Below are positions 34,354 to 53,020 of a stretch of 64,000 bases of DNA, one piece after another. Within the stretch, counting starts at the first letter, position 1. Every line of letters begins with the position of its first letter. Source of the stretch: Bretschneidera sinensis. Taxonomy: Eukaryota > Streptophyta > Magnoliopsida > Brassicales > Akaniaceae. The stretch spans positions 23,049,290 to 23,113,289 of the forward strand of contig CM043705.1 of the NCBI GenBank assembly GCA_023935145.1, given 5' to 3'. The notes under the pieces were generated by a model, which searched no databases, had not been told where the DNA came from, and saw only the letters and a list, made by a program, of their open reading frames with translations. The translations under genes were made by a program, and so were the position numbers.

Positions 34354-35527
34354 AAATAGTAAAAAATAATGGCAGGCTTTTAATTTTTGAGTAAAACTTA
34401 GACGAAATTCCTTATATGAAGTTCCATTAAAAAATAACACTTTTAAAAATAAAATTTGAAATTGAGCTTTACAATTCAATAAAACTCATGTATTAAATCA
34501 ATTATACAAAATTTTGATAAAAAATTATCACTTTAATGTATAATTTAATTAATATTTCTTTAATGGTTTAAAACATCAAATTTTATACGAAAATTAGAAC
34601 TTAGATTAAAAATTAAAATTTATCAAAACAGGTTGGTTTTTAGTATATATAAAATTTTCATAAATATATTTAGATGATAAGTAACTATCATTAGTTTTAT
34701 TATTGTAAACATTAAAATTTTAAAAGAAACTTCACTAACATCATTAAGGAACTAATCAACAAAACACAACTCAAATAATTTTATACACTTTACATTCAAG
34801 GAAGAGTTGACAATGCACATTAAATAATTGCAAGTCTTCGGCTTCTAGAGGGGGAAATGAATTAGTTTCATGAAAAACAGTTGCTTGGTCAGTAGACTTG
34901 AAAGAAAGCCAAGCATCAGCTGCTTTCTTCACAAACAAATATAAATGTAGATTTCAATTATGCACTACTATTCAATTTCAATTAGTCCCATTATTTGTTT
35001 GATTATATTTTTTTTGTCCCATTTTTTTGTTTGATTATATTTTTTTGTCAATATATAATTATATTCAAATTTATGAAATCAGTCCAATAATGGTTATACA
35101 TTACCTCAATTGCTGGAGAAAATATTAACTTTTTTTTTTTGATAAAGAGAAAGCATTAAAATTAAATATTTTTATTGCATATGACTGGTATGTTTAATAC
35201 CAAAACAATTTATATGCCATGTTTGAAAAAGTATTAAAACTAAGTTAAAGCATGCTAGCTTGTAAATCTGCATGAGATTTACAAGTTTGCTTTGAAATTA
35301 TGTATGAAAACTTGGCAATGCCCATAAGAAAGCATAGAATGATGAATTCAATACATAAAATAAAGATTCTAAGGAAGCTTTCTAGAAAATTCAATTAGCA
35401 TAGATAAACTAAAAATGAACCAGTAAGCAGGCAATTTCGAAGAAATTTCTATAAGATCATCAATTTATTGGTAGATTTTGTCAATACAATGCGTTAATGC
35501 TCGTTTGACTTCTAGACATAGAACCAT
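34354..35527. other. AT-rich spacer between the two repeat copies
   Basis: About 1.2 kb of very AT-rich sequence with T runs and a short direct repeat (TTGTTTGATTATATTTTTTT twice near 34997-35045). No ORF or recognised element. Confidence 0.5.
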
Positions 35528-37610
35528 TTAGTTAGTCGTTAATTTCAGAAAAGATGAAAGACCCAAGGTTAATGCTTGATTCATCTAAATATTTGATAAA
35601 AACTAGGAACTCTAAAAGACACAAAAATTTCGTGTTTACTGTCTACTTGTAAGATCTCCAATCAACGGAGAAGTAATCTTAAACATGACTCTAGGATTTG
35701 ATGTGGGTAAAATATACCCAATCAATAGAAAATCGTAAGGTCACAACTCTTAAGGATATCAAAGTAATTCCACACCTCAAAAGGAAGAGAACAGTTGTCC
35801 CGTGAATGAGCTCTATCTCCTACACACCACTCAAGGGCAAAGCAGTAAGTTTACCAAGAAAGACCTCATTATCTTTTCTCGTTAGGGTAAGATTTCATAC
35901 CCTAACACATTATTTTAGGTACATAGATCCATGATATTTTTTTCCAAAATATTCTCCGGACAGTGATAAATACACGACAAATTCCTATTTATATCCACGA
36001 TAATTTTTGTCATTTTCTTCAATAAAAAAAATGGTAAAAGGTCCTTATGTTTGAAACTTATCTAAGTAATCCAAAAACAATTATGGCAATGATAATTTAG
36101 TTGTTTTAAATAAAATAATAATAAATATATTAATGACCCTCCAACAAATATTGAGAGTTGTAATTTAGATCTAAAATCTAGAAAATTTAAGCATGCAGTC
36201 TTTGCATTACTAGTTTAATGACCAATTTTTTATGTCCAAGTTTACAAATTTTATATGGTGAATCAAACATATAAATTTATATTCTGAATCAAACATAGAT
36301 ATTTATATGCAAAATTTCATATAAAAGATTCGGTTTGATTCAACATATAAATTTTACTAATTTTGACATAAAAAATTGGTCAATAAACTAACAATGCAAA
36401 GACTATTATGCTTACACTCTCTAAACTCAAGATCTAAATTACAACTCTCAATACTTATGTAGAGGATCATTAATATATTTTTTACTATAATTATTTTATT
36501 TAAAGGGACTAAATTGTCATCGCTATAATTGTTTTTGCTTACTTAAATAAGTTTCAAATATAAGGACCTTTTATTAATTTTATATTTTTTTGAAAAAAAG
36601 GACAAAAATTGTCGTGGATATAAGGAGGAAGTTGCCGTGCATTTTTCACTGCCTTATTCTCTTCTCTCTTATGTCATATATTGATTTAAGCATTATAAAG
36701 TCTTTCCCAAAGCACAATACTCTTAATGGCTTCCACTTCAGTTATCTTGGACTTGGCTAACGTAGCAAAAGACTCTAACGTTCTTAAGTTTGAAGGATGA
36801 CATAGATGTAAATTAAGTGGTTCAGACTTAACCTAAACTAGGAGAATGACCTGAATTGACCAAAATGGACTAAACCAAAAAAGCGGCATCAACAGAACCA
36901 TTTATAGTTTCCAATCCAAAGTTCTCTTCATTTATTTCAATTTATGGTGAAATAATCAAAATTTAAAATTGTTTTTAACAAATGGAAAAGTAATTAGGTA
37001 ATTCAGTAAAACTGTTATGCAATATTTTAAATTTTTAAAAAAGTGAAATCTCAGTATCATTCAAAAAAACACAACAAAATCTACATTTTAATACTGAATT
37101 CACCGTTTTACACTGGCCATGAACCACCCTCACGCGTTATTCATGTGGTTAGAGAGAGCTCGACTTTATATTTGCTATTTTTTAGTAAGTATTGTCGGAA
37201 ATCATCTACACCACTGAGCTGGATTTTAGAAAAGAAAGAGAACTGTGAAAATGCCGACATGAGATATGGTGGGTGTCAGCTGCACGCATCCCCACATGCC
37301 AACGGGTCACACATGGGCATGGCTCAAGTAACTGTTTTATGATTTTTTTAAAGTTAAAAAATGTGATTTTCCAAAGAACCCCTACCTTACCAACATGATA
37401 GAGAGGTATTTTGGTAAAAAACATGTAGTTCAATTTTAACTCTTAATTTAATATTTACATATGTTGAATACACTTCTCACCATAAACTAGACCAAACAGA
37501 GAAACGGAAATGATCACGATCATTGCTCTTAATTTTCACAAAAACATTGTACTATGTTTGTTTTGAAATATTCTGTAATCAATAACAAGATTATATGTGC
37601 ATGTTTTTTT
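35528..37610 (+). repeat. Long direct repeat, copy B, carrying a hairpin MITE
   Basis: Begins TTAGTTAGTCGTTAATTTC as in copy A and runs to ATATGTGCATGTTTT. It is interrupted by the MITE at 35958-36654; without it the length is close to that of copy A. The two copies may be old solo LTRs of one family or the result of a segmental duplication. Confidence 0.7.
35950..36662. mobile_element. Hairpin MITE of Mutator type, about 0.7 kb
   Basis: The left end GGACAGTGATAAATACACG and the reverse complement of the right end AGGCAGTGAAAAATGCACGG match. Complementarity continues inward for about 300 bp per arm, leaving only a short loop near 36250-36350. Copy A of the surrounding repeat shows the empty site. 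A flanking duplication around TATTCTC (about 7 of 9 bases) fits a Mutator-like 9-bp duplication. No coding capacity. Confidence 0.75.
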
Positions 37611-37638
37611 TTTTCCCTTTCTTTTATCTTTATAAGGT

Positions 37639-38240
37639 ACTACAACTATAGTTATCAAAGCCAGACTGGGTTGATCAGTCCGATTGATTCGATCTTGAAC
37701 CAAAAACTAGATCGATTTGATTTTCAAAAATGATCGGATAAGAGCTTTAACCATTTTGAAACGACGTGTTTTTTGTGTGAGCTATTGATTTTTAGAAATT
37801 GATTAAAAACACCTATTAGTGAAATGGTGATTTGAACCTTGGTTGGCTCAGTGAAAGCATCATATATCACATAACCACTAGCCTTACCATCTTTTTTTAT
37901 GAAATTAATGCTTATATTTAATATTTAATTATACAAAATATGTATCATGCTACATTTTAATATAAAGTTTTGGAGAGCTCTTAATTTTGGTATTTAACTT
38001 CAACTTTTATGAATAATTATTTATTAATTAATTATGATTAAAAATTGATTTATTAATTATTTTTATCAAACTTGAGTTAATATTCAATGATAATTTGTCT
38101 ATTATATATTTTTAATGTATTTGGTATAATATTTATAATTTTATTATTTTATGAACCAACAGTTTGATTATTGACTCAGTGATTGAACAAATGAACCAAT
38201 AATTCGGTGTCTTAACTGATTCGAATCTAATAGCTACAAC
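37639..38240. mobile_element. Degenerate hAT-type MITE upstream of TADA
   Basis: The unit 37647-38232 is flanked by near-identical 8-bp repeats, actacaac and gctacaac. The left end (TTATCAAAGCCAGACTGG, then GTCCGATTGATTCGATC) and the right end, with GAACCAATAATTCGGTG and TTCGAATC, resemble the paired termini of a widespread plant hAT family whose ends read like ATCAAACCGGACCGG. The internal part is AT-rich and non-coding. Confidence 0.5.
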
Positions 38241-38317
38241 ATATTGCATGTCGGAGGCTGGTGCAATTTCCAAATAAGTTGTGTTCGGTCTGAATTTAGC
38301 ACAACCAAATCTATAGT

Positions 38318-38548
38318 TGGGCTTGAATTTTCTATCTAAAGCCCAATTTCTAATAAATAAATTATAAAAGCCCAATACTACAAAGAGGGGTTCTATCTTT
38401 TGTACAAAACTGCTACTGTGCAAGTTGGCCAGAAGGTCAAGCAAAAACAAAATGAAAAACATGAGAGAATGAGACCCACAGATGACAGAACTAGCCCATG
38501 GTCTACACTCGGCCGAGTTTGATCGACCCAGCGAGTCAACCCAGCCCA
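38318..38548 (+). promoter_or_regulatory. Cluster of site II-like GCCCA/TGGGC motifs upstream of TADA
   Basis: TGGGCT at 38318 and AGCCCA at 38340, 38369, 38493 and 38543, within 200-430 bp of the TADA start. Such motifs (site II, TGGGCY) are common in promoters of plant housekeeping and organelle-protein genes. No clear TATA box is seen, which fits that promoter class. The start of transcription cannot be placed. Confidence 0.5.
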
Positions 38549-38747
38549 TTCTACCGTCACTTACTCGCATCCTCTCAATGGTGTCCATTTTTTTTTCAAC
38601 AGAAAAGACATATTTCTTTTTATCCTCAGTAGAGCAAATCTGATCTACATTGCAAATACCCACAATGTTTTCGGTCTCAGTTGCAGCTCCAACTGCCCAC
38701 CATGACCCACTTCTCACATCAAGGTAAGCCTCTCTTAACGCATAGAT

Positions 38748-44883
<6,136 letters not shown>

Positions 44884-46405
44884 GAGGTAATTGACAGCCT
44901 TAAGTATTTTCAGTATAATAAAACCAAGTTAAGAAATAACCGCATTATAAATCTGCTTGAGTTATTAAGCTTCATGTGTTCGTGAAATTTACAGTCTGTG
45001 TATTCACTAATCCAATAGTGAACAGTATGACAGCTTGGAATAAAAGCCTGGACGTTAAGTGAAACATGAAAAAACTGGGTTCCTGTTATTTCTTCTGTTG
45101 GAACATATTCGGGGTGAAGACTGGAGTTCAGTTGAAAATTTTGGTTTGAGAACCTGCTTTTTTGTTACTTTGTCGCAAGGCTACTATTCCCGATGGGATG
45201 ATATATTGTAATTGCAGCAGATGTGTAAATGCTCTGAAATTGAACCACGATATATCAGCCGTCAAGGAATTTGTGTTTTTTTTTTTTTTTTCTCCTTTTT
45301 ATCTTTATGAGACTACTTTTGCCTTTCTCTTGTTTTGGTGGATTAATGTTTGGTTTGACAAGGAAATGGTGGATTAGAGTTTGGAAATTCTTCTGTCATT
45401 TATTAAAAAAAAGTCTTAATTGGAAAGTCTTGTTGCATTTGGTGAGTTGCACATCTAGTAAAATCCTATGAGGGCTTATGTACAAGATTCAACCGGACAT
45501 AAACTAGCAGATTGCTCTCTATTTAAATGAAAAGCTTACAAGAACTAAACATTGTAGTAGTAAGTAATCTGCACTCAACAGAAAATTTTTCAAAGCCTGT
45601 GCTTTATTAATTGAGCAAGATTTGCAAAACTGAGTGAATATCAAGAGAATTCAACAGGGGGTTTGCTTTTCCTCTTGGAACTTGATGGGGACTGCTTACC
45701 AATGTTTAGGTTGTGTTGGTACATCAGTCATAAAAGCATAGATGAAGATTGTTGGAATTATCCCTCAATTCACTCTATTCCTTGTCCATTCGTTTTTAAC
45801 ATATGTATCAAGAGAATTTGGTGTATCAAATAGATAAAAAATGCAAACAGAAAAAAATACTCTAATTGATGATTGAATTACAAAAGAAATAAAAAACCAT
45901 ATGCTCATAACATTTTAATCACTGTTAAGGCGCAAATAGCTAAGGTAAAACCTCAAATCCACCTCTATGTGATCCTCCTCCAGTCCACTAGATGACAACG
46001 TCAACTTATCGAAAAAAAATGACAGCATACAATTAATATTTCCAATTCGTAAACCCGCAGTGAATTAATGTGCGGGTCTATGTAACACCATAAAGTTGAC
46101 AAGCAGAATAATGACAAGTAATATCAATTATAATATTAACAAAATGATAACACTAGAAATCTTAATAGTTCTTCATGAGACTACTGCCCTCAGCAAAATT
46201 CTCAAACTCCCAGCCCGAGTGTGAGGCTTAGAATGTGCAAACCAACTTCAGCCTTCAAAAGCCTAAATCGAGGCCCACATTTCCTATTGACAATCTCCCT
46301 CGCCAAATCATTAGAAGGGACGTAGCATTCACATGAAGACTACATCTCTCCTTCCCACATTTCACCAAACATTTTATACTCATAAAAATTCCCTTTTTCT
46401 GTATC
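44884..46405. other. 3' flank of TADA and intergenic region
   Basis: The first several hundred bases probably hold the TADA 3' untranslated region. A 17-base T run lies at 45273-45290. No further gene or element could be defined before the AGP promoter. Confidence 0.45.
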
Positions 46406-46416
46406 TTATATATAAC
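46406..46416 (+). promoter_or_regulatory. TATA box of the AGP gene
   Basis: TTATATATAACC about 40 bp upstream of the ATG at 46452, implying a short 5' untranslated region. Confidence 0.6.
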
Positions 46417-46451
46417 CACCAAGTCTTCCCTACAATTCCCATCTCAACAGG

Positions 46452-47387
46452 ATGGCTTCAATGTTTTGGGTTCTCATAATAGCTTGCCTCTGCTTTCCAC
46501 CAGCCATTATCAATGCACAAGCACCGGCAGCTTCACCCTCTACTTTGCCTACCACACCTCCACCTTCGACCTCGGTCCCTCCTCCTACAACATCCACACC
46601 TCCTCCTACAACATCCACACCACCGCCATCTACCACGCCAGCTGCAGCAACTCAGCCACCTGTAAGTGCCGCTACAACCCCACCTGCAACTACTCCTACA
46701 TCATCACCGGCTCCTAAGGTGGCACCAGTGACAAGTCCAACAGTTCCACCCCCTCAAATTCCACCACCACAACCACCACAAACTGCTCCAGTTTCAACTC
46801 CATCACAACCACCGGCATCGCCACCACCACCTATTGCTTCACCACCACAGGTGTCTCCTGCTGCTGTCAAAACACCACCAACACCAGCACCAGCAAAAGC
46901 AACACCAGCACCAGCACCAGCACCAGCACCAGCAAAAGCACCACCAGCACCAGCACCAATTAGCATGCCACCGGCTCCTGCACCTGCTCCTACCAAGCAC
47001 AAGAAGAAAAGAAGGCACAAGCACAAGAGGCATCACGCCCCTGCTCCAGCACCAACTGTTCCAAGCCCCCCCGCGCCACCCACAGTGCTAGATTCAGAGG
47101 ATACAACACCAGCACCATCACCATCTCTGAATTTGGTAATGTCTCCAGTTTGAAAATTGCTGGCCAAACTGCTTTTTAGTACGGAACATAAAATGTTGCC
47201 TGAACCAAATATTGAGATTTCAGCAATTTTACTTGTCAGCATTGAATTGTTTTAACTTTCTCTGCTTTTTTTTTACTTACAGAATGGAGGAAATGCACAG
47301 TATCAGCATGAAGGAAGGTCTGGAATGTGGGTGAGGACTGGATTAGCTATTTCCATTCTGCTTGCCATTACAGGCTACAGTTTCTAG
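46452..47387 (+). CDS. Lysine-rich classical arabinogalactan protein (AGP17/18-like)
   Basis: Two exons, 46452-47135 and 47283-47387, with a GT-AG intron; 262 residues. A signal peptide (MASMFWVLIIACLCFPPAIINA) is followed by a Pro/Ala/Ser/Thr-rich region full of AP, SP, TP and PPP motifs, the sites of proline hydroxylation and arabinogalactan attachment. A basic block (KHKKKRRHKHKRHH) interrupts it near residues 180-195, the mark of the lysine-rich AGP subclass. The second exon gives NGGNAQYQHEGRSG and then a hydrophobic tail ending TGYSF, a typical GPI-anchor signal. Such proteins sit on the outer face of the plasma membrane and act in growth and signalling. Without the intron the frame would end at 47153 and lack the GPI signal. 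Confidence 0.92.
46878..46960 (+). repeat. CCAGCA hexanucleotide repeat coding for Pro-Ala
   Basis: Near-perfect ACCAGCACCAGC runs within exon 1 of the AGP gene, broken by GCAAAAGCA units. Encodes PAPAPAPA and is likely variable in length between alleles. Confidence 0.8.
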
Positions 47388-47659
47388 TAATTTTATACGA
47401 TGAGCCATGGATTTATTTTCATACTTAATTAGGGATGATTATTTCAAATGTACAACATAAGATCAATTAAAAAAATTAATGGAAATAGGAATTAAATAAG
47501 GCAGAGGATAAAAGAACCACTACAATGTTAACATTTTGTATTTGTTTGGATTCTTGGATGGTTAATATTTAATGGAGACGAATTTTTAATCACAACCATC
47601 ATCGTAGAAATATGCAAAAAAAAATATCAGAATGGAATACTGCATTAATTATCACTTGG
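47388..47659. other. AGP 3' flank and gap to the convergent DNL pseudogene
   Basis: About 270 bp, AT-rich. It must hold the 3' ends of both convergent genes. No terminator-like structure can be assigned. Confidence 0.4.
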
Positions 47660-47763
47660 TCAATCTTGATCCACACTTGATTCCGCACTGATTTTCCGGA
47701 AGTCATACTCAACCACAATGCCTAGATTGTCAACTAATTTGTGATGCTGGAGACACCTGCACA

Positions 47764-48764
47764 CTGATGAGAAGCACTATTTGTCAGGCACTACAGCAGA
47801 AATATTTTTACCGAGTGTTTGGTTAAGAGAACAAGGAACAATGAAACAGATACAATAGGTGTTGCCTTCCAAAGTTAAATAGATTGATGATATTATGCTT
47901 AAATCTTAATCAATACTATTTCCCAAGAGTAAAAAGATACAGCATAAGTTAACAGATAGGCTGATCTTTCTACAAAGTGACACATCCATTTTATGTACAT
48001 AACTGGTATATTAACTAACATACAGTCCTTCAAGGTGTTTTCAACAGAACTTGATGAGAACTCCACAATGCCACCCCAGCTACTTGTTTCATTGAAAATA
48101 CAAAGATTTGGTGCATAATAAGTTGTCACAAGCATTCCAAAAGCAGAAATTAAGTAGCCAAAATCCATCTTAATGTCTACCAACATATACTCCAGCCTTA
48201 CTCCAATAAAAATTATGCACTTCAATTAAGAAAATAATTGACTCACCGAATAGAAAGGTAAAAATGTAAAGATTCGAAGAAGCATTGGGCTTGAGGTATA
48301 ACTTTATTTATTTATTTATTTTTGCTAAGGAAAGATATTATAGAAAAGCACCACGAGGGTGCAACCAAACTACAAAAAGTTATCTACATGAGAGAAGATC
48401 CACAAAATCAATGAGGTCTTTCTCATTTACAAAAAAAAATCCCTTGAACAAAAAACTAAGGGTATTGAACCATCCATCCTTAATAGCCTCAATAGACCTC
48501 TCAACACTATCAAAAGCCCTCCAATTGTGGAAATAGAAGGATGCAACAATAAAATGGCGGAGAAAAATAATAACGGGATACTAAACATGCCCGACAACAT
48601 ACTAGGAAATGATTAGCATATATCACCTTTACTTGAAAAGAAAAATGACCATGTGGAATTAAAAGGTAATGCCTTAATGGGGCACAATGCTGTGTTATCA
48701 TAAACTGTTTCAAAAACCATGTTATAAACCATAAACCATTCTTACTGCCAAGCCAAACGGGTTC
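47764..48764. other. DNL intron 2, part without a defined element
   Basis: Mostly AT-rich. Around 48296-48600 a TTTATTTATTTATT run is followed by sequence that reads like an interspersed repeat (GCTAAGGAAAGATATTATAG), perhaps the end of a LINE, but I see no coding remnant and no ends. Confidence 0.35.
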
Positions 48765-48875
48765 TAAGGCTATGATTGGTAGAGAAGAAAAGAGAGGAAA
48801 AAAAAGGGAGTAGAAAACACTTTTTTTATCGTTTGGTAGGAAAAAAAGTGAGAGGATTGATATTTTCTTCCCACA

Positions 48876-49060
48876 TGCTGAAAATAAGAATTGAAAAGAA
48901 ATTCTCTATCTTATTTATTGAATGAAAAGAATACAATTGACCTAATGTATAGACTTATGAGCACTAAGTCTAATAGGAATAGGACACAACAGTTAGATAA
49001 AATAAATATGATCCAAGCCTACTAAGACACTAAAAAAGAATCTTATTAGGACTCTCAACA
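48876..49060 (-). repeat. 3' LTR of Ale-type element
   Basis: 185 bp, TGCTGAAAATAAG to CTCTCAACA on the plus strand, followed by CTCCCCCTCAAG, whose complement is the polypurine tract. Confidence 0.88.
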
Positions 49061-49121
49061 CTCCCCCTCAAGTTGGAGTATAGATATCATATGCACCAAA
49101 CTTGTTAGAAATAAATCGAAC

Positions 49122-52100
49122 TCAAGAACCATCCAGTGGTTTAGTAAATAAATCTGCTAATTGATCTATCGACTTCACATGTCTTGTACTAATCATATTT
49201 TGTAGAAACTTTTCTCTAATAACATGACAATCAACTTCAATATGTTTAATTCTCTCATGAAACACTGGATTATTTGCGATATGAATAACTGCTTGATTGT
49301 CGTCACACACCAAACTCATAGAACTTGACTGGTTAACCCCAAGTTCTACTAACAACTGCTTTAACCAAACCATCTCACAGTTAGTATGCTCCATTGCTCT
49401 ATATTCAGATTCAATACTCGACCTAGCAACCACAATTTGTTTCTTACTTTTCCATGATACTAAATTACCTCCAATAAATACACAATACACAATAGTGGAC
49501 CTTCTATCAGATGGAGAACCGACCCAATCTGCATCAATATAACCCTCAACTTGAGCATGACCATGATTTTGATAAAGTATACCACGACCAGAGCACTTTT
49601 AAGATATCTCAAAATTCGAATAACAACATCCCAATGACTAGTTCGTGGAGCATCGAGAAATTGACTAATCACACTGGTTACAAATGAAATATCAAGTCTA
49701 GTAACAGTCAAATAATTCAGTTTTCCAAACAAACACCTATATTGCCCTAGATCAGATAATAAATTACCTTGATCAATTACAAGTTTTGTGTTGGAATCAT
49801 AGGACTATTTATAGGCTTACACCCTAACATTCCACCAGTCAACAAATCAAAAACATATTTATGCTGAGATAAAGAAACACCATGATGAGATCTAGCAACC
49901 TCAATACCCAAGAAGTATCTCAATTCCCCTAAATCCTTTGTCTGGAATTTAGTACTCAAGAACTGATTCAGTGCTAGAATTTCTTCTTTTTCATCTACTG
50001 TGATCACAATATCATCAACATATACAATCAACAATATCCTACCTGCCTCATTGTGCCCATAAAATACAGAATGATTTACACCACATCCGCTAAGGCCAAA
50101 ATTAATTACTACTTCACTGAACCGACCAAACCATGCTCGAGGAGATTATTTCAAGCCGTATAGAGATTTCTTGAATCGATATACTAACCTAGACTCCTCT
50201 TGAACAACAAATCCGGGTGGTTGCTCCATGTATATTTTTTCTTGCAAATCACCATTTAGAAACACATTTTTCACATCCAATTGATGTAGAGGCCAATTAA
50301 AAGTAGTTGCTAGAGAGACAAACACAAAATCTTCACCACTGGACAGAATGTCTCAGCATAGTCAATACCATATACCCATGTATACCTTTTTGCTACTAAG
50401 TGAGCTTTTAATTTGTCAATAATACCATTAGGATAAACCTTTACAATATATACCCAACGACAACTAACAACAGATTTCCTAGATAAAAGAGGAATCAAGT
50501 CCCATGTATCATTAGTACTCAAAGCATGTATCACTTCATTCATAGCTGATTTCCACCCAGAATGAGACAAAACTTCTGTAATAGACTCAGGAATAGAGAC
50601 AGAAGAGATCAAAGCAACAAACAAAGCATATGAAGGAGATAAATGATCATAAGACACATAATTAGCAATCGTATGAGCAATACATAAACGTTTACCTTTA
50701 CGGAGAGCAATAGGACGATCATTCTCAGATGATGAAGAAGGATCAGTATCTGTCAACATGAGAGCAGTTGGAGGAGTAACAGAGGTGAAAGATTGCGGAA
50801 GACGGGAGTAAACTTGCAATAGAGGAGTAGATGACGAAGAGACTAATGGAGGAGGATCCAAAGAAGGAGTGTTTGACTGTGTAAGGGGCATGGGAACAGG
50901 TAATGGAAATGGAAATGAATCAGCCATATCTGAGATAGAATGAGACTCGAAGTAATATGGAGTAGACTTAAAGAATGTAACATCAGCACAAACAAAGTGC
51001 CTTTGTAATGAGGGACTATAACAACGATAACCTTTATGTGTACGAGAATAGCTTAAGAAAATATACTTTATAGAGTGGGGATCGAGTTTGTCAACTCCTG
51101 GACGGAGCTAATGAACAAAACAAATAGATCCAAAGACACGAATTGGTAAGTGAAAGGTAACATCTCTAGGAAAGAGCACGAAGTGGGGGGTTTGGCCATA
51201 AAAAATAGAAGATGGCATACGGTTGATTAAGTAACACGTAGTCATAACGACTTCACTCCAAAACAATTTGGGACATACATATGAAATAAGAGAGTACGAG
51301 CAGTATCCATAAGATGACGATTTTTTTGCTTTGCAAATATATTTTGTTGGGATGTATGAGAGCAAGATGACTGACGAATAATGCCAGACTTAGTCATAAA
51401 CATTGTAAAAGACTCAGAAAAATACTCACAAGCATTGTCATTACGGAGAATCTTAACAAATATGTCAAATTGGGTTTTTATTTCAACACAAAAAGCACAA
51501 AAAAAAAACACAACTTAGAACAGTCTTTCATTAAATAAAGTTGGGTAAGCTTGGAATAATCATCCACAAAGGTAACGAAATACCGAAATCCAAGTTTGGA
51601 AGTCACACGACTTAGACCCCAAATATCAGAATGTACTAACATAAAAGGACTAGATGCATGATTATTAATTCGGGAAGGAAACGACACACGATGATGCTTA
51701 CCCAATTGACATGACTCACATTCTACAGACAAAACATGACTCAAAGTAGGAACTAACTTTTTCAGCTTCTCTAAGGACGGATGCCCAAAATGAAAATGTA
51801 CCTGGGACACGTCAATCGAGTAAGCAATGGGTGATGGGATATGATCAAAATAATATGGGCCGTTTGATTCATAACCTCCTCTAATTGTCTTCCTTGTCTT
51901 CAAATCTTGGATAAAAACATAATTAGGGAGAAAGGTAACCGAACAATTAAGATATTTTGTAAGCTGACTAACAGATATAAAATTATACTGAAAAAAGGGA
52001 GCAAAGTATGGATGATAAAGGCATAAAAGAACTGGGTGCATAGTGCCAATGCCACTAGCAGTGGTTTTAGATCCATCTGCAAGAGTAATATTAGGCAAAG

Positions 52101-52520
52101 ACGAAGAGTGATAAAAATTAGAGAAAACATCAATGATACCTGACAAATAATTAGAAGCTGCAGAGTTAAGGACCCAAGATCTAGATGACAGAAAAACTTT
52201 TGGTGTACATTTCTGGGTGGAAATGACAGTCAAGAAAGATGTCTGGTTGGCTACCTTATACTGTAAGAACTCATCATACTCATCTTTGGAAATCATCAAA
52301 CAAGTTGAAGGCACAAAATTTGAGGTAAGTCCATACTTAATAGAATCATAAGTCATATAATTAGCAACCATGGGACGACTAACTAACTTCCAACACGTCT
52401 CCCGAGTATGCCTGGAACGATAGCAGTACGTACATTGACAAAGTGAACCTCGACTATGACCAACTAACTTCCAACACATCTCCCGAGAATGCCCGAAACG
52501 ATGACAGTACGTACATTGAT
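49122..52520 (-). pseudogene. Gag-pol of Ale-type element (broken, gag 5' end deleted)
   Basis: Two CCHC knuckles near 52515-52390 (CTYCHRFGHSREMC and CTYCYRSRHTRETC), then the protease region (WVLNSAASNYLSG, so the DSG site is lost), GAG-pre-integrase (CESCQLGKHHR), integrase (LVHSDIWG, LRNDNACEYF) to about 51108, RT (50927-49777; WVYIVKVYPNG, YVDDIVI) and RNase H (49490-49122; SSIESEYRAM). Stops and shifts separate at least seven blocks. Confidence 0.85.
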
Positions 52521-52835
52521 GAGAAAAATTACCACCACGACCAAATGAAGTGCTAATATGAAACTTGGATGAGGAGACACACCAGAGATAGTCTTGGATT
52601 ACATTGTGAATTTCTAAAAAAATTCTTCCACACGAAAGATAGAGTTACGAGGAAAGAGAGGGGAACATACTTTTTTTTTGGGTACGAACCTATCAAATTT
52701 TCTGTGCCGATGAGCAATACCAGAGGAACAGTGTACCGGATGAACAATGTTGATGAATAGTGCCCACAATTTTTTTTGAAAGAAATAAGAAAAAAAATTT
52801 ATTTAGAATCCCAAAAGAGATCTTGCTTTGATCCA

Positions 52836-53020
52836 TGTTGAAAATAAGAATTAAAAAGAAATTCTCTTTCTTATTGATTGAATGAAAAGAATACAATTGA
52901 TTCAATATATAGACTTATGAATACTAAATCTAATAGGAATAAAACACAACAATTAGATAAGATAAATATGATCAAAATCTACTAAGACACTCATTAAGAA
53001 TCCTATTAGGACTCTCAACA
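52836..53020 (-). repeat. 5' LTR of Ale-type element
   Basis: 185 bp, TGTTGAAAATAAG to CTCTCAACA on the plus strand. A primer-site-like TGGATCAAAGCAAGA, a mutated TGGTATCAGAGC, lies immediately inside on the minus strand (52821-52835). Confidence 0.88.

Noticed and set aside
46754..47026. Glycine-rich antisense ORF in the AGP gene
   Set aside because: It is the complement of the CCAGCA repeat; repeats of this kind keep all frames open.
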